Below, piece by piece: positions 24,301 through 39,300 of a DNA stretch of 64,000 bases. The notes beneath the pieces were generated by a model. The model made no database searches and had not been told where the DNA came from. It saw nothing but the letters and a program-made list of their open reading frames with translations. Each line of letters begins with the position of its first letter. Position 1 is the stretch's first letter. Position numbers and translations under genes: made by a program. The DNA lies in the NCBI RefSeq assembly GCF_051106095.1, contig NC_135786.1:140558501-140622500 (forward strand), read 5' to 3'. This DNA comes from Pogona vitticeps. Its lineage: Eukaryota > Chordata > Lepidosauria > Squamata > Agamidae.

Positions 24301-27300
24301 TTTCTGGAACATGGCAGCATTGGGCTTTAGGAACACCCACCCCACCCCCTGCACTTCGCTGTCCCAAGTTCTCCTGATTTCCCAGAGGGTTTTTTTTTAT
24401 ATTTTACTATAATTAATCCTGGTTAAAATGAACCTCTGGGTACTCAAAACTCCCTTTTAAAATACAGGTTTAATTGGCAAAAAATTGTTGACCATAGTGT
24501 TGTTCTTTATTCTGTAGGCCGTATCTACAAGTGCTTGTTTACAGGCTCTGTGAGCTCACTACTGACATTACCATTAGATATGCTGTCAACGTAAGTATTG
24601 GCTAACTAATAAGTTTTTTTTGTGTGTTTTGTTTGTAAACTCATTAGCTGCTCTTCTCTTATACTGATTATTGTGAAACATAGTTCTTGGCAGCCGAGTA
24701 ATGTTCTGAGTTTCAGTTTGTAGTGATCACATAATGCAGAAGTATAAATAAAATGCTTTCCTGCTAAATTTAAAACCTCCAAGAGATGATGGTAATGGTC
24801 ATAATAATAATAAATGTGCATGTTTAACAGTGCTACACCAGCATATTAATCAAATGAGTGAATGAGGTTAATAGAGGAAAATTCCTGAGTATAAAAATAT
24901 TCAGTTTTATTCAGTTGGCAAGTAACTGATAATAAGAATAACAGTTGATGGAGATTTAGCTTAAGTAGTTAAGTGCTTTTCAGTGATACTCTGTTGGGGA
25001 TCTTGAATTTTCTCTTTTAAAAACAGGTCTCCTTATATGTCTTATGTAAGCAGGAATGGCTGATTGTAATGTGAATTAAGAATGATGCTGCACTAAAATG
25101 GTAACAGTTGGATAGCTGTCATATTGTGAATAATGTGTTCATTGTCTCTTTAACAGAGAGAATTTACTGGCAGACTGTTTGCAAGGTTGTTTTGTGGTGA
25201 CATGCACGCTCTGTGCATTTATCAGCCTTGTGTGGCTACGTGAACAAATTGTGCATGGAGGAGCACCACAGTGGCTAGAACAAAATCAGCAACAAGCCAT
25301 CAATGGTGTTGGGCAACAGAATGAGGTACCATGTCCTTTACTTTTTTGCTGTGATTTGTAGGTTGAATTCTTTGTTGCACATTAGCTTTCATTGACTCCC
25401 AACACTTCAGCTCAGAACTGTCTCTGAAACTAGCTGGGTTAATGCATGTAGGCTGTTGCATAGTACAGTCTTGGCTTGACTTTAGCTTGACGCAGAACAG
25501 TGGTTCCCAACCTTGGTAACCCAGGTGTTCTTGGGTTGCAACTCCCAACAGTTTTCACTGCCAGCTGTGCGGGCCAGGGCTTCTAAGAGTTGCAGTTCAA
25601 TAACACCTGGGTTATCCAAGATTGGGAACCACTGACTTAAAAGGTGGCTATGAGTAGCAGCTATTTCTCAATATGACTGTTTTGAGTTTTTTAAAACTAT
25701 TGCCATGTGTCGTAGAATGTCTGGCTTTGGACATTTGGAGAAGGAACTAGAGCAAACTACATGGCACTTTTCCATCAGCAAAGCAGTGAGAGGGTACTGA
25801 GAGATTTTGCTTCCATTTAGATTAATTACATCCAGCTGTAACGTTAACACCCAGACAGATGTAACTTAATGTTAACTGTAGCTTATTGAAATAAGCTTCC
25901 TTCAGAGTTTTTGGAACAGGCTTCTTTCAACAATCCATTGTTAAGATTAATCAAATTTTACAATATGGTATGATATGATATAGTATGATAGCAAATGATG
26001 GCTAACCTAAAAGAGAAGCCAACCCTTCTAAATTGCACTTTGTGGCTGTGCAGAACTAGGAATGATGAGAGTGTATGAGGCTATGTTAAGTCATTATCTT
26101 AATGCTTGCGAAATTATCTAAATCTGTGATAAAGAAAGGTATACAAGACTATAGGATACAATCGGGAAAAGCTCTGAAGATAAAATGTCTCATTACTGTG
26201 AGAAAGAGTTAATTTAGAATAACAATGTTATAGGGAATAAATAGCTTGAAGATGATATTTCAAAAGTTCTGTAGCACTGACACTTTGAGTTTCACTCTTT
26301 AAAATGGTACATATAATCATACAAGGTGTTTTTTTTTGTATCTTTAGTTGTATGAATGATAGGGGGAAGAGGACACATTATGAAATCCTCAGTATTTGTG
26401 ACTGCTTCGCATAGTGGCATGTGAAACCGTATCCAAATCAAATGTTTTTCTTTTTTCTTCCCGCCATTTCAGTTATCATCCCACTTGAAACACACATGAT
26501 AATGTATACCCATGGGTTTTATTGTACTAATTCAAATGGAAGGAGCTGTCATCGTTTGCTTTTCCAGTTAATTGAGATATATAATTTACCATGGCTAATT
26601 TGGGCTAATTGACAAAGTACAGTGGTGTCTTGGTCATATGCCTCATCACATACCCAGTTGTACAACCAAGATGTATCTCTACACATCATCAGTTAACTTG
26701 AATTAGTCAAGTTATGCAAATCTTACGCAAACACCAATAGGATTTTAGCCACTGGGTTTATTTTGGTTATTTCCTTTAGTTTTCAGTTTAAGGTATTGTT
26801 TCTCAAAAACATCACTATTACCTTTCTTTGAATAAATGCTCTGATAAATGGCTTATATCGGGCAAAGTGGATATTTCAGTTGGTGTGTGAGCTTGTGTTT
26901 TCAGAAAGCCTACACTGTAGAAGCAGTTAGAGTTACTGGTGCCAAGTAAGTTTGGTTTTCCAATATATTATAGAGTGTTTTATTTTTTTAAAAAATTCTC
27001 TAAACAGTACATGCTTCAAGATAATTTTGTTTTGATTAATTTTTTTTAGATTCCTTTCTAGTGATTTGAACTCATGTTGCTAAACAGGATGGAGTAGGCT
27101 AAGATAGAAGTTGTAATTCTTATGGATATTACATTATGTTGTTGTTTAGTCGTTTAGTTGAGTCTGACTCTCTGTGACCCCATGGACCAGAGCACGCCAG
27201 GCCCTCTTGTCTTCCACTGCCTTCCGGAGTTGGGTCAAATTCATGTTCAATGACGCTGTCCAGCCATCTTGTCCTCTGTCATCCCCTTCTCCTCTTGCCT

Positions 27301-30300
27301 TCACACTTTCCTAACTTCAGGGTCTTTTCCAAGGAGGCTTCTATTCTCATGAGATGGCCAAAGTATTGGAGCCTCAGCTTCAGCATCTGTCCTTCCAGTG
27401 AGCACTCAGGGTTGATTTCCTTTAGAATGGATAGCTTTGTTGTCCTTGCAGTCCAGGGGACTCTCAAGAGCCTCCTCCAGCACCACAATTCAAAAGCATC
27501 AATTCTTCGGCGGTCAGCTTTCTTTATGGTCCGGCTCTCTCTTCCATACATCACTACAGGAAAAACCATAGCTTTAACTATGCAGACTTTTGTTGGCAAG
27601 GTGATGTCTCTGCTTTTTAAGAAGCTGTCGAGGTTTGTCATCGCTTTCCCCTCAAGAAGCAGGCATCTTTTAATTTTGTGGCTGCTGTCTCCATCTGCAG
27701 TGACCATGAAGCCCAAGAAAGTAAAATCTGTCACTGTCCCGGCATCTTCCCCTTCTATTTACCAGAAGGTGATGGGACCAGTGGCTATGATCTTGTTTTT
27801 TTATTTTAATTTTTTTTTTTGATGTTGAGCTTCAGACCGTTTTTTGCGCTCTCCTCTTTCACCCTCATTAAGAGGTTCTTTAATTACTCCTCACTTTCTG
27901 CCATCAGAGTGGTATCATCTGCATATCGGAGGTTGTTGATATTTCCGACAATCTTAATTCTGGTTTGGGATTCCTCCAGTCCTGCCTTTCACATGATGTA
28001 TTCTGCATATAAGTTAAATAAGCAAGGAGACAATATGCAGCCTTGTTGTACTCCTTTCCCAATTTTGAACCAATCAGTTGTTCCATATTCAGTTCGAACT
28101 GTTGCTTCCTGTCCCACGTATAGGTTTCTCAGAAGATAGATAAGGTGGCCAGGCACTCCCATTTCTTTAAGGACTTGCCATAGTTTGCTGTGGTCCACAC
28201 AGTCAAAGGCTTTTGCATAGTCAATGAAGCAGAAGTAGATGTTTTTCTGGAACTCTCTGGCTTTCTCCATAATCCAGCGCATGTTAGCAATTTGGTCTCG
28301 TGTTCCTCTGCCCCTTTGAAATCCAGCTTGTAATCCTGCGAGTTCTCAGTCCACATACTGCTGAAGCCTACCTTGTAGGATTTTGAGCATAACCTTGCTA
28401 ACGTGTGAAATGAGTGCAATTGTACGGTAGTTGGAGCATTCTTTGGCACTGCCCTTCTTTGGGATTGGGATGTAGACTGATCTTTTCCAGTCCTCTGGCC
28501 ACTGTTGAGTTTTCCAAACTTGCTGGCATATTGAATGTAGCACCTTAACAGTGTCATCTTTTAAGATTTTAAATAGTTCGACTGGAATGCCATCACCTCC
28601 ACTGGCCTTGTTGTTAGCCATGCTTTCTAAGGCCCACTAGATATCCAAATATTTCTGGTATAATTTCTCTGTGTGTTCTTGCCACCTCTTCTTGATATCG
28701 TCTGCTTCTGTTAGGTCCCTATCATTTTTGTCCTTTATTATACTCTGTGTTAATGCAGCCCCAATACATGCTCACAATCATACTTGTTTTGCAGTATATA
28801 AGATGATTTTATTGCACACAGAAAAATGTTTTAGTTGCTTAAAAAAAAGCAAATAGAAGTTTTAAACCAGAAACATAAAGAAATAATTTCCCACCTACCT
28901 GAGGGACAATTCTCTCAACTCTGTGCACTCTTTTATGTGGCAGACTGTTTCATTATTGTTTTGGTGTTACCATTTTTATTTCAGGCTTTACAAAGTGCAA
29001 CTAAAATAACTTCTGGCCAAAAGATTTGTACTAGAAACGCACACCTGAAAGTTCTTATTGTAGAGATCCTCAAAATGCAGCACATATTCCTTAATTTCAG
29101 GGGGGCAAATTTTGGACTTTTTCTGCACAGGTCCAAGGTGTAGGAAATGGTGGAGCTGAAAATGCTGCACTTGACCAGCCTGTGGACCAGCCTGCAGAGA
29201 ATGCAGTTGTAGGTGAAAATCCAGAAATTCAAGAAGAACAGCCAGATGAAGAAGAGGAAGATAATGAAGATGAAGAGGATGTTGTAGTAGAAGATGCAGC
29301 AGATGCAAACAATGGAGCACAAGGTAGATTACCTCTTTTAAAGAGTCACTTCCATGTTATATGTTGGAATAGAGGGAATGTATCTTGACCTATTTGATTT
29401 CAGGTCTGTTTAGTAGAAATAGTTCAGTTTTCCTGGGTATTCCAGTTGTCATGCTTAAGCAAAACATAGTTTAATATCTAAACAGGGGCTTTTTACAAAA
29501 AATGAAAAGTAGCAACATTTGGAGTGTAGGTACGTATCAGGATGCTAGGAATTTCTTGTATCAAGAAGCTGTCCAAAAAGAATTGCTACAGTGGATGAAC
29601 AGAGATGAAGAAATCATAAGACATACATAATACAGAAAACTATAATACTTCAGCCAGGTAATGAAAAATAAAAATAACAGATTTTAAAACTGATTATTCA
29701 CGGTGATATACTGTATATGGAAAGACAAGTGCAGGAAGGGGTGCAGGAAGGGGAGAAAACACATTGGTGCAAGAATTTTGGAGAACAGTTCAAAACAACA
29801 CAGAGCTATTTTTTCGCCATAATTATAACTGATCTCCACTGGGAAAGAAACTAAAAGAAGAAGCAAAAGATTTTTGTGGCCTTACAATTTCATGCAAGCC
29901 TACTATTAGAACAGTGCATTTTCAAAATGTTTGATTAAACTTAACCTTTTGTTCTAGTATAAACAGCAGATTTAGTAGCCATCTGTTTGAATATTAGAAA
30001 TGCCTATTTTTATTGATAGAACATTATGTATCATAACATGGCTATAAAGGGCCTGTCTAATTAAGCAGCTTTGATAGGTTGTTAGAACTTTGTCTCTAGC
30101 AATCTTAAAATTTTAATTCTTTATTTAGATGACATGAACTGGAATGCTTTGGAGTGGGATCGAGCAGCAGAAGAACTTACATGGGAAAGAGTGAGTAAGG
30201 CCCATATATTTGTGAGATGTTCTGCTTTTAGTCACGTAGACCAGAAAATTGCAAAGAGGTTTCCAACATCCTTTCATTCTACTCACATTGCATCCTCTTC

Positions 30301-33300
30301 TGAATATTAGTCAAAGTACACATTGCATATGAAACACGTTTTTTTCTTTTTTCTAAAAATAGACTAATACACATTAATAAAACCAAAATAAGAATACCAT
30401 TCACACAAATTACGTATAGAAATTAATAATACAAAAACGTAGTCCTCCTCTCACCCTATGAACTATTACAGTGGTGGCTTGACTTATGAACGTCCTGACC
30501 TACAAACAATTTGGCTTACGAACAGCTTCGGCCGCAAAATTTTGCTTTGACTTGTGGCCGGAGCTTTGACTTAGGAACAGAAACAGGCAGGGAAAAGGGG
30601 CAGGAAATTCAAAAAAACTAACAGTTGGTGGCGAAGAGGCTGCTTCTTTGTAGTTCTTTTGCCCCAACAGTAAGGGAAAGGGAGGCTCAGCCTTCCGGGC
30701 TTCCGGCGCCTCTGCCATAACTGCCTTCAGAGGCCTCCTGGGGGTTCCCCGCCACTGTCATCGCCACCTTTGGAGGCCTCACGGAGGTCCCCTGCCACCA
30801 CCATCGCTGCCTTTGGAGGCCTCCCAGGGCTTCCCCGCTGTTATGGGAGACCTCCTGGGGGTCCCCCGCTGCTGCTGATCACCACCTTCAGGCTTTCCCT
30901 GGGGGTAGACCGGGCTTACCAGGGGAAGCCCTCCCCTGGTAGACCCGGTCTACACCAGGAAAGCCTGCGTTGGCAGTGCGGAAACTCTGGCCCGGCAGCA
31001 GATGGTGTTGGAGAAAGGCAGCTCTTGCGGCGAGCCCCGGGAAAGCCTTCCATGGCGGCAGAGAAGCTCTGGCCCAGCAGTGGCAGCTGGAGTCTGAGAG
31101 GCTTCCTGGTAGTGGCGGCAGAGGTAAGGTGCTGCTTTTTTAAAAACTATTTTTTATCTTTTGCAGTGTGGGATTGGGCTGGTATGGTTATGTTTCTGTT
31201 TATTTTGGGATTTGTTTTGTTTTTTGCAGCCCCAGGGGCTTGCAGTGTTTTATTTTTTATTTTTGGGGTATTTTTTTCTTGGGCCGGAACTGCTTAATTG
31301 GTTTTCAGTGCATTCCTATGGGAAATGGTGCTTTGACTTACGGCCACCGTTCCAATACAGATTAAGTTCGTAAGTCAAGGCACCACTGTATATCTTACAT
31401 AATTTTTCCTCCTTTATGCATAACCTTCAACTCAACTTTCTCATATCCCCTCCAAAATACAGATATTTCCTGATCCGTTTTTTTGCTTCCCTTTATGCAA
31501 TATAGCATTTCCATATTTCATTAAATCTATTTATCTATATCTCTCCTTTTTTAAACTTGATTTCAGAAGTCAATTTATCATTAATTGCACTGTTTCAGAT
31601 TTCATTATACTATTCATGCAGTTCGAAAATCCAATCTTGCTTCCAATTCTTTGCAATAATTAGCCATGTTGCTGTTAACATGTTCATTATCATCTCTTCT
31701 TTTATATTAGTTGTATCAGAATTTTCTATTAGAAATAATAATGGTGTGGTTTTTAAAGCACATGTTATGGTAGCCCCCTAATTTCATTTTTAACAGGAAA
31801 AATATTGTTTCTGGATGACTGAGTGAAAAGAATGATTTTTTTAAAAAAATGAATATAAGCACTGGGAAGAAAACTACTTTTAAAAACAGCATCGAGCAGA
31901 GAAATAGTAGGTGCCAAAGTGGTCATGTTCCTGTTCCTACTCTTTCATAATCCAGTTTTTCTCAATTCACTTCCTAAACTGTTTTTTCTTGTTTTGTCAG
32001 AGCTTCAGGCTGCCACTTCATTGTCTTTTCATGTACAACCTTTTTGCCTTCTCATCCCTAGCTCTGTTTTATCCTTCAAATCTGCTCAGTGTTCTTGTGT
32101 TCTGTGTTTGGAGATGTTTGTGGTAACTACAGTCCTGTTTGGACCATTACCATACTGACCTCCTGTATATGGACTTTTTAATACACAATAAGATTGGAAG
32201 CAGCCCCTGGCTTTGTGTGCGCTTCTCCCTGTTCTCACTGACTTTGCATGCACTTTCCCCTGTTCACCTCCTACTGCAGCAATGATAATGATAATAATAA
32301 TAAGTGAGGAGATCTGTGGCTAAGTGAATTTGTGGCCTTCATGACCTCAATTTTGCAAAATAACACTTATTGATTGTTGTTGATAGATGAGAATTGGGAT
32401 GTGGTTTGTGGATCTGTTTTGCTCCCTCTGCCATAGCCCTGAGATGCAGAAGGCTAACAAAAAGGAATTTGGAGAGGGGTTCAGATGTGTTAAGATTTGC
32501 TTTGCCAAAATAATGTGGTCTTGGGAGATTGGACAATAGTGTTCTATTGCAGGTTAATTTACTTTCCCTAAAACACTTAGATGTCTTTGGAAAATGTAGG
32601 ACCATAACTGTTGAGTGCCTGTATTCTTACAGAAAATGGACTTTTTAAAATGGATAACAACATTATTTAACTGTGCAATTGTGAACATTTTAATTGGACA
32701 TCTATAAATCCATGCTTTTGACCTTCAGTTTATTTAGACTTACTGTTTGCTGTCTGTTCCTTCTGTCCCTTTGCTCAAAATATATAATCTGTTGCTTTTA
32801 CTGTTTAGAATTTGTTTACAGCAAAGTAACATTCTAGATGTCCAATTAAAATTTTCACAATTGCAGTTAAATAATGCTGTTATCCACTAAAAAATCCACT
32901 TTTCTGTAAGAATACAGGCACTCAACAGTGATGTTCCTATATTTTCCAAACAAGTTACTGTTATTTGTTGCTTTGCAGTAAACAATTTACTGTTTTGCAG
33001 TAAACATGTTACAGAAGTAACAGTTTCTGTAAATATTAAACTGTTTGAACCCTCGCACATTCAATCTACGGTACATTTACTTTCCATTCATAAGTAGAAG
33101 TGTACAGATCAGTGTTTTTTGATGACATATCCTGGAATTCCCAGAGCTATAGTTTAAGAACACAGATCTACATACCGCTATTTATGAGCTCTCCTAACAA
33201 ATTCCTAGCTGTGTGGATTGTCTGATGTAGCAGCATGTATCTTGCTGATGCATCTTAAGAGTTATTTTTCTATCAGTACAACTTATTCCTCATTCGTTTA

Positions 33301-36300
33301 TTTCACCCACACCCACTAACTCTCTTGCATTGCCAAAGAACCCATCTGGCAATCACCTGATTCATAAGACAACCTTTCCAAGCCTAATGCTCTCCAGGGA
33401 TTTTGGATGGCAACTTCTAGCATCTTCAGCCAACATTGCCAAGTGGAGGGAAGTTGTATGATCTTAAATCAATAGGAACTGCTTTTTGCAGAGTTCCTGT
33501 TTGGGAGCTGGGGGAGAAAAGGGGAGAGGAGATCACTATCAGCAATATCTCATTCTAATTCCCAGCACTTGTAACCACTTCTAGTTCTTTGTAACTCCTT
33601 GGAGTGCTCTACAGTTTGAGAATCTAGTCTTATTTGTTCAGATAGGGTAGATGTGGAGACGTGTTGAGTTATCCAGGTAGTGAGGAAGGATTAGAGGGAT
33701 GGTTAACTGAAGTACATATGTATTGCCTGTATTGTTCTACTAGGCCTTCCCTAAGTTCAAGGGAAAACATAATTTTTCGTAAGAAAACATAATTTTATAA
33801 TATAGATGTTTATTGCAAAGCTTTGCTGGATTACTTACAGTACAACATTGATGTGCTACTATCCACACCTGGAGCATTTGGTCCAGATGTCTCTCTGACT
33901 GAAATTCTATTGGCATACATTTACATTACTTGGGAGCCTGGGAATGAGGGGAAGCCTTTAATATCAGAAAATTGCATGACCACCAGTGGTTATTTTCTGA
34001 TATTAAAGACTTCCTCCCCATCCAGAGCTTCCCCAAGGACAAAAGGTACAGGAAGTTTTTAATTTAATTACATTAAATACATTGTGCAATATAAATTTAT
34101 GGTAATGGGATTTCAGGAAGCATGTGGAAATATGGTTCCAGATCAATGACCCACATGCTTATTTCAGAACTGAAATGCATTAGTAATTAAGCATGACATG
34201 TAGTTATACAGAAGAAAGCATGTTGGGTTGATTCCAGGGTTTTCTTATATGAGTCAAATGGGAATTTCATAAATGTGAGACGCCCTACCTACAACTGGTT
34301 CTCTTCTTCTGCAGTCCTCCATGTTCCATCTGATAATATTCTGGGGAATCTCCTGATGCTCAGAAAGATAGGGTGCAGGGGAGAGAGTACAGGAAAATTA
34401 TTTTTCACTCTGAGCAGTCCTATTGTTTTCTGAATCCTACCAACATTTGCGGGGAACAGAAATCCCTTGAAGCTCTAAAGATTGTTGAATCTAGAGAATT
34501 TTACTGACTGCAAAATCATCTCTTGTTCCTAGATGCTTGGGCTTGATGGATCCCTAGTATTTTTAGTAAGTGCCATTTTACCATATTAAAATAATTCTGT
34601 ATACTGTAGATATGTCCTATACTGTGTCCACCTCTTTTTGGTCCCGCAAGTAGAATCCAAGTACCATAATATCTGAGAACTAGCAATATGTTTTGCTGCT
34701 TATCAGCAGAACATGTTGTACACTTGCTTTTGATAGTAATAACCTTTATTGGCATATAAAATATAAAATAGACAAAATCAAGCTAGTTTTTTAGGTTCAG
34801 GACTTCGCCTCTTAACAATTGACTGAAGAAAAACTGCTACTTGTTCCATAATGTCGACCACTTCCACTGATAACGTAAAACAGACCTTGTTCAGTTCGGA
34901 TTTTCCCTCCAGCTTTAATAATATTGAGGTGACGTACTTTTTGTGGCAGTCCTGATGAATTGGACAGTGCAAGGGCATGTGAGTGAGGGTTTCCAAAGCA
35001 CCCTGCTCACATGGACAATATCTTTCAGAATAAGGGGTTCCGTTATACCTACCATACAATACAGTACCAGGCATGACACTTGCTTTTATGTGGATATGAT
35101 AAGCATTTTTAATCCCCCCTCTTTTTTTTATTCAGCTGATATCACAGCTTAAATTTGCATTTTGAGCCTTCGTCCTGTTCTGAGGAGAGCCCTTACATGA
35201 ATGTACAGTTTCTTGTAGCAAAGACTGATAATTTTAAATTTTGAGAGAAGCCAGCTTCTCAGTTGCATAGAGGTAAGGGAAGAAATTGTAGGGGTATTGA
35301 TAACATACCATAGGATAAAATTCTAGTTGCATATTGGACATTTTTGGTGATATTAGTTCTGATTCCTGTTTTGTTTTTTTTCTCCTTCAGGAACATGTGT
35401 TTTGGGTGGTGTCATTAAATACCCTATTCATACTTGTCTTTGGTAAGTCATTATATTTTGAATTCTTTTAGTGTGACTACTGTGAGGTAGATACAAGTTA
35501 GAGTAGACCTGAATGAGTCTCAAGCATCAATTCTATATTCCTTTTATTAAATGGAGAAATTCTGATACTCTTTGCCATAGTTTCTTTTGCACAGACTGTA
35601 GGCTAATAAAATCAGAAGTTCAGTCATGGTTGAAAGAATCTTGAGAATTAAAAGCAGGGATGGTAGCTGAGTTAGTCTGTTGCAGCAAAACAGTGAAAAG
35701 TCTTTAAAGAATTTTAGTAAGTTTTATATGACATACATTTTCATGCACTGTAGCTTACTTCATCAGTCAGAGGTGAATTCGCCAATGGGGGAAACATTGT
35801 TTCGCTTAGTGATGTTTCCTGTCACTATTTTCGTTTAAGGACGGTAATCCGTTCCCATTGGAATGGATTATCCGGTTTTCAATGCATTCCTATGGGAAAT
35901 GGTGTTTCGCTTAGCGATGTTTTCCCATAGCGATGTTTTTTTGGGAACCAATTAACATCGTTAAGCGAAGCACCACAGTATTATGTGCTGAACTGTGGTT
36001 TACAGATCTGTAGTAAATTGAACTGGATAAAGCACTGGAATGATTTTATCTTGCTAGCTAATGAAAAAAATCCATTTTAAGTCATATATGAGGTGTAATA
36101 AAATTGGAAATCTTCATTACTGCTTTAATTTATTTGGATTTTTCCCCCTAGCGTTTTGTCCTTATCACATTGGCCACTTCTCAATTGTTGGGCTTGGCTT
36201 TGAAGAATATGTAAGTATTTTTATTTTTTAAGTTCAAAATGAAAATACTTTCTTTTCCCTTCTTGAAGACGTTAAGCATTTGGGGGGACTTTCTCTACAT

Positions 36301-39300
36301 GCTGTTTCTGTTTTAGAGGAGCTTTTGCAAAAATGATTAACACAGTTTTCCTGCTACTGTCCTACCTCTCAAAAGCTCAGTGGAGAGTAAGTGAAATCTG
36401 CTGTTCTTGAATGAAAGAATGAGTTGGATCTCTCTGAAATTTGTGATGCAGGCTAAACAAATGCCCCCTATTACCAACATGGATTATTGACATGTCCAAA
36501 TATTATTTTTATACAATGTTTAATTTGTCAGATACCTAACTTTTCTCCTTTTATTTTAGTAATTATGCTAGATTTTTGTAACTGTGATCTAAGAGTAGTC
36601 ATGGGATATGTCTGATATGTATGTGGGCTCTCACAGTTCTGTGGGGTCACATGGATCAGTATAAAAGGTCATGTGGAGTTTTCTTTTTTCCTCCAGAAGA
36701 AGATGCTTTTTTTTTTTTTGAAAAACACTTACATTGCAAACAATAGGAGCACTTTTGCTATGCTCCAGGCTGGTGCAGTTGACGGGTAGACCCCCAGAGG
36801 CCCATTAAGTGGCCTGCACATTTTGGGGTCCAGCGGCTCCAGAGCTGTTGACATCTCACTTTTGAAAATAAATATTTGCTTCTGTTGGCAGAAAAACAGC
36901 CGGCCATAGCTTTCCAGCAACAAAGCTCCCTGCAGGTCAAACTCAGGCTTAAGGGTGAACAGGATAATACCCCTAGACAGGAGATCTTTTCTTTGCCAAT
37001 AGAGGGACACCTCTGCCTGAATATCATTTCCACTGAGTCACATCCAAGGTTTAGAATTACACTTTTATGCTGTGTGCTTGAGACTGTGTTGAGCATTCAT
37101 AGAGACATGTTTAAATTCGTGATTAATTCCTTATTAAACAGGTAGTGTTAGTTGATCAACTGTTTGGTTGTTCATGTGACCACTAATTAAAATATTTTGT
37201 AAATATTGACATATTTGGTAGTATTGTTACAGAAATCATTTGAATTATTTAGCAAGGAGGTGAAATTGAATATAAAATTACAGCTGTCTATATAGTAGCT
37301 ACTTTACAAATTGTCACAAGGAAAAATGACAGATTCCACACCCCCACCACTGGGAATATACAGTATATGCTTTTTTGTTTTTCAGGTTCAAGCATCGCAT
37401 TTTGAAGGCCTAATCACAACAATAGTTGGCTATGTGTTGCTGGCAGTCTCATTAATTGTTTGTCATGTATCCTTTCTTTAAAAACCCTCTTCTCATATAT
37501 TGAGTTTTTATATTCATTATCTAGCAATGGTCAGTGTACCTTTTTCCCAGACTTGATAGGAATTGTCTTTATCTCTTGTGAGGAAAACCTGAGGAGGGGC
37601 GGTGATACAGGCATCCCAGTGGGAATTTCTTAATTTCTTTTAAGATACTAGGATTGGGCTACACGATTGCTCTATGCAGCTCTCTCCTTTTGAAGCAGGA
37701 GTATTTTCTGCCTGATCCCACTTGCCTTAACTGCAGCTAATTTTGCACTGTCAACCTCCCAACTTCTAATCCAGGTGAGGAAGGGAGTTAGTTGTAATCA
37801 GAAGGAACACTGGTGTTAATGTAACATTTAAGGGCAGGAAGGGATTTGCTGCAGTGAGAAGCTCTGAACAAAAGAAATATGTATTCTTCATTTCATAATT
37901 GTAGTTAAAGGATTCCCAGTCCTTCTTCTGCATTGACCTTATGTATGTATACAGAATATTTTAATTTATTGAACTCATATTTAGTTTGTATCTCTGAGCA
38001 AGTAGCTGACAACTTAGCCTCCTGATAAGAAGAGAAATTGTTTTAATGTTGTAATTTTGTGTGCACTTATTTGAACTCAATAGAATGTGCATTCAAAGAA
38101 ACGTTTATGTAATCAGGCTAGGAATCCAATTCATACACTAATCCACTATTTAACAAAATCTGTTTCTAGGCAATATTGGAATACGTATATCCTGCTGTGG
38201 TTTAAACCTCCCTTTTCCTTTCTCTTCCATCTAGATCTGTTTGTTTGCTTAGCCTGTAGCTGAGAACTCTGAATTGACAAGTAGATTTGAGACCCTTCCA
38301 GCATGATATACAGCTTGATACTAAATGAAAATGTAGCACATTTGAGACAGTTCCAAAATGTCATGTCCTCTTTAAGAAACTCCATACAAGGAAAAATGAG
38401 ATTACAAGTGGATGTTTTCCCTTGAACTAATGTTACATTTGGAATTTGCTGTTGGCCTAGGATTGATGCTTGTTGCACGAATATCAGGAGGGCAACATGT
38501 TATCTGCCTTTTTTTGTAAAGCATTACACAGAAAAACATGAATGAGTATAAATGTGAACGAATCACAGTGACCCATGGTCTCATTTTCCATGCTGCCAGC
38601 AGAAGGGTTTGAAAGTTTTCACTGCAGCGTTTAGTTAACCACATATTTTATGTGTCATCAAAACTGGACATTATCGTTAATGTTCATCATAGTGAATTTA
38701 AAACAAGCCAGCTTCTGTTCCTTGTGTGAATTATAGTTAATGTTAGCTACTATTTGTTGTTCCAGATGATGGAAGAAAGCATGATTAAAGGGAAGCAGAA
38801 TTTTCCAGACTCTTCCTGTCAGCAGTGGTAGGCAGATGGGAGAAGCAAGCAAATTAGCTTTGTCTCTTTTTTGATCTAATGTTATTTTTTGAATTTGTTG
38901 GTGCCCAGCAGTATTTCCTATGGCATGCTAACCGTTTAAAAAAACATTATTTCACTAAGAAGCACTGTATTTCTATTTCCTTGACCATATTTATAGGGCT
39001 TGGCTGCACTTGTAAAATTTCAGAGATCACGACGCTTACTTGGCGTGTGCTATATAGTAGTCAAGGTATGTTAGTCTCAAAAAGCAGTTTTAAATACATT
39101 GATATTATATCTGGAAGTTGAGTCATGGCAGCTGGACTTTTTTCTTATTAGGTTGAAATGTTTCGCTACTCATCCAGGTAGCTTCTTCAGTCTGAGGAGA
39201 GTTGGTAGGAGACCCCTGAAATATCCTCCACGTTGGTTTCACTTCCCCCTGGTCTGAATAGTTTGACTTCTTCAGATTGAAGAAGCAACTTGGATGAGTA

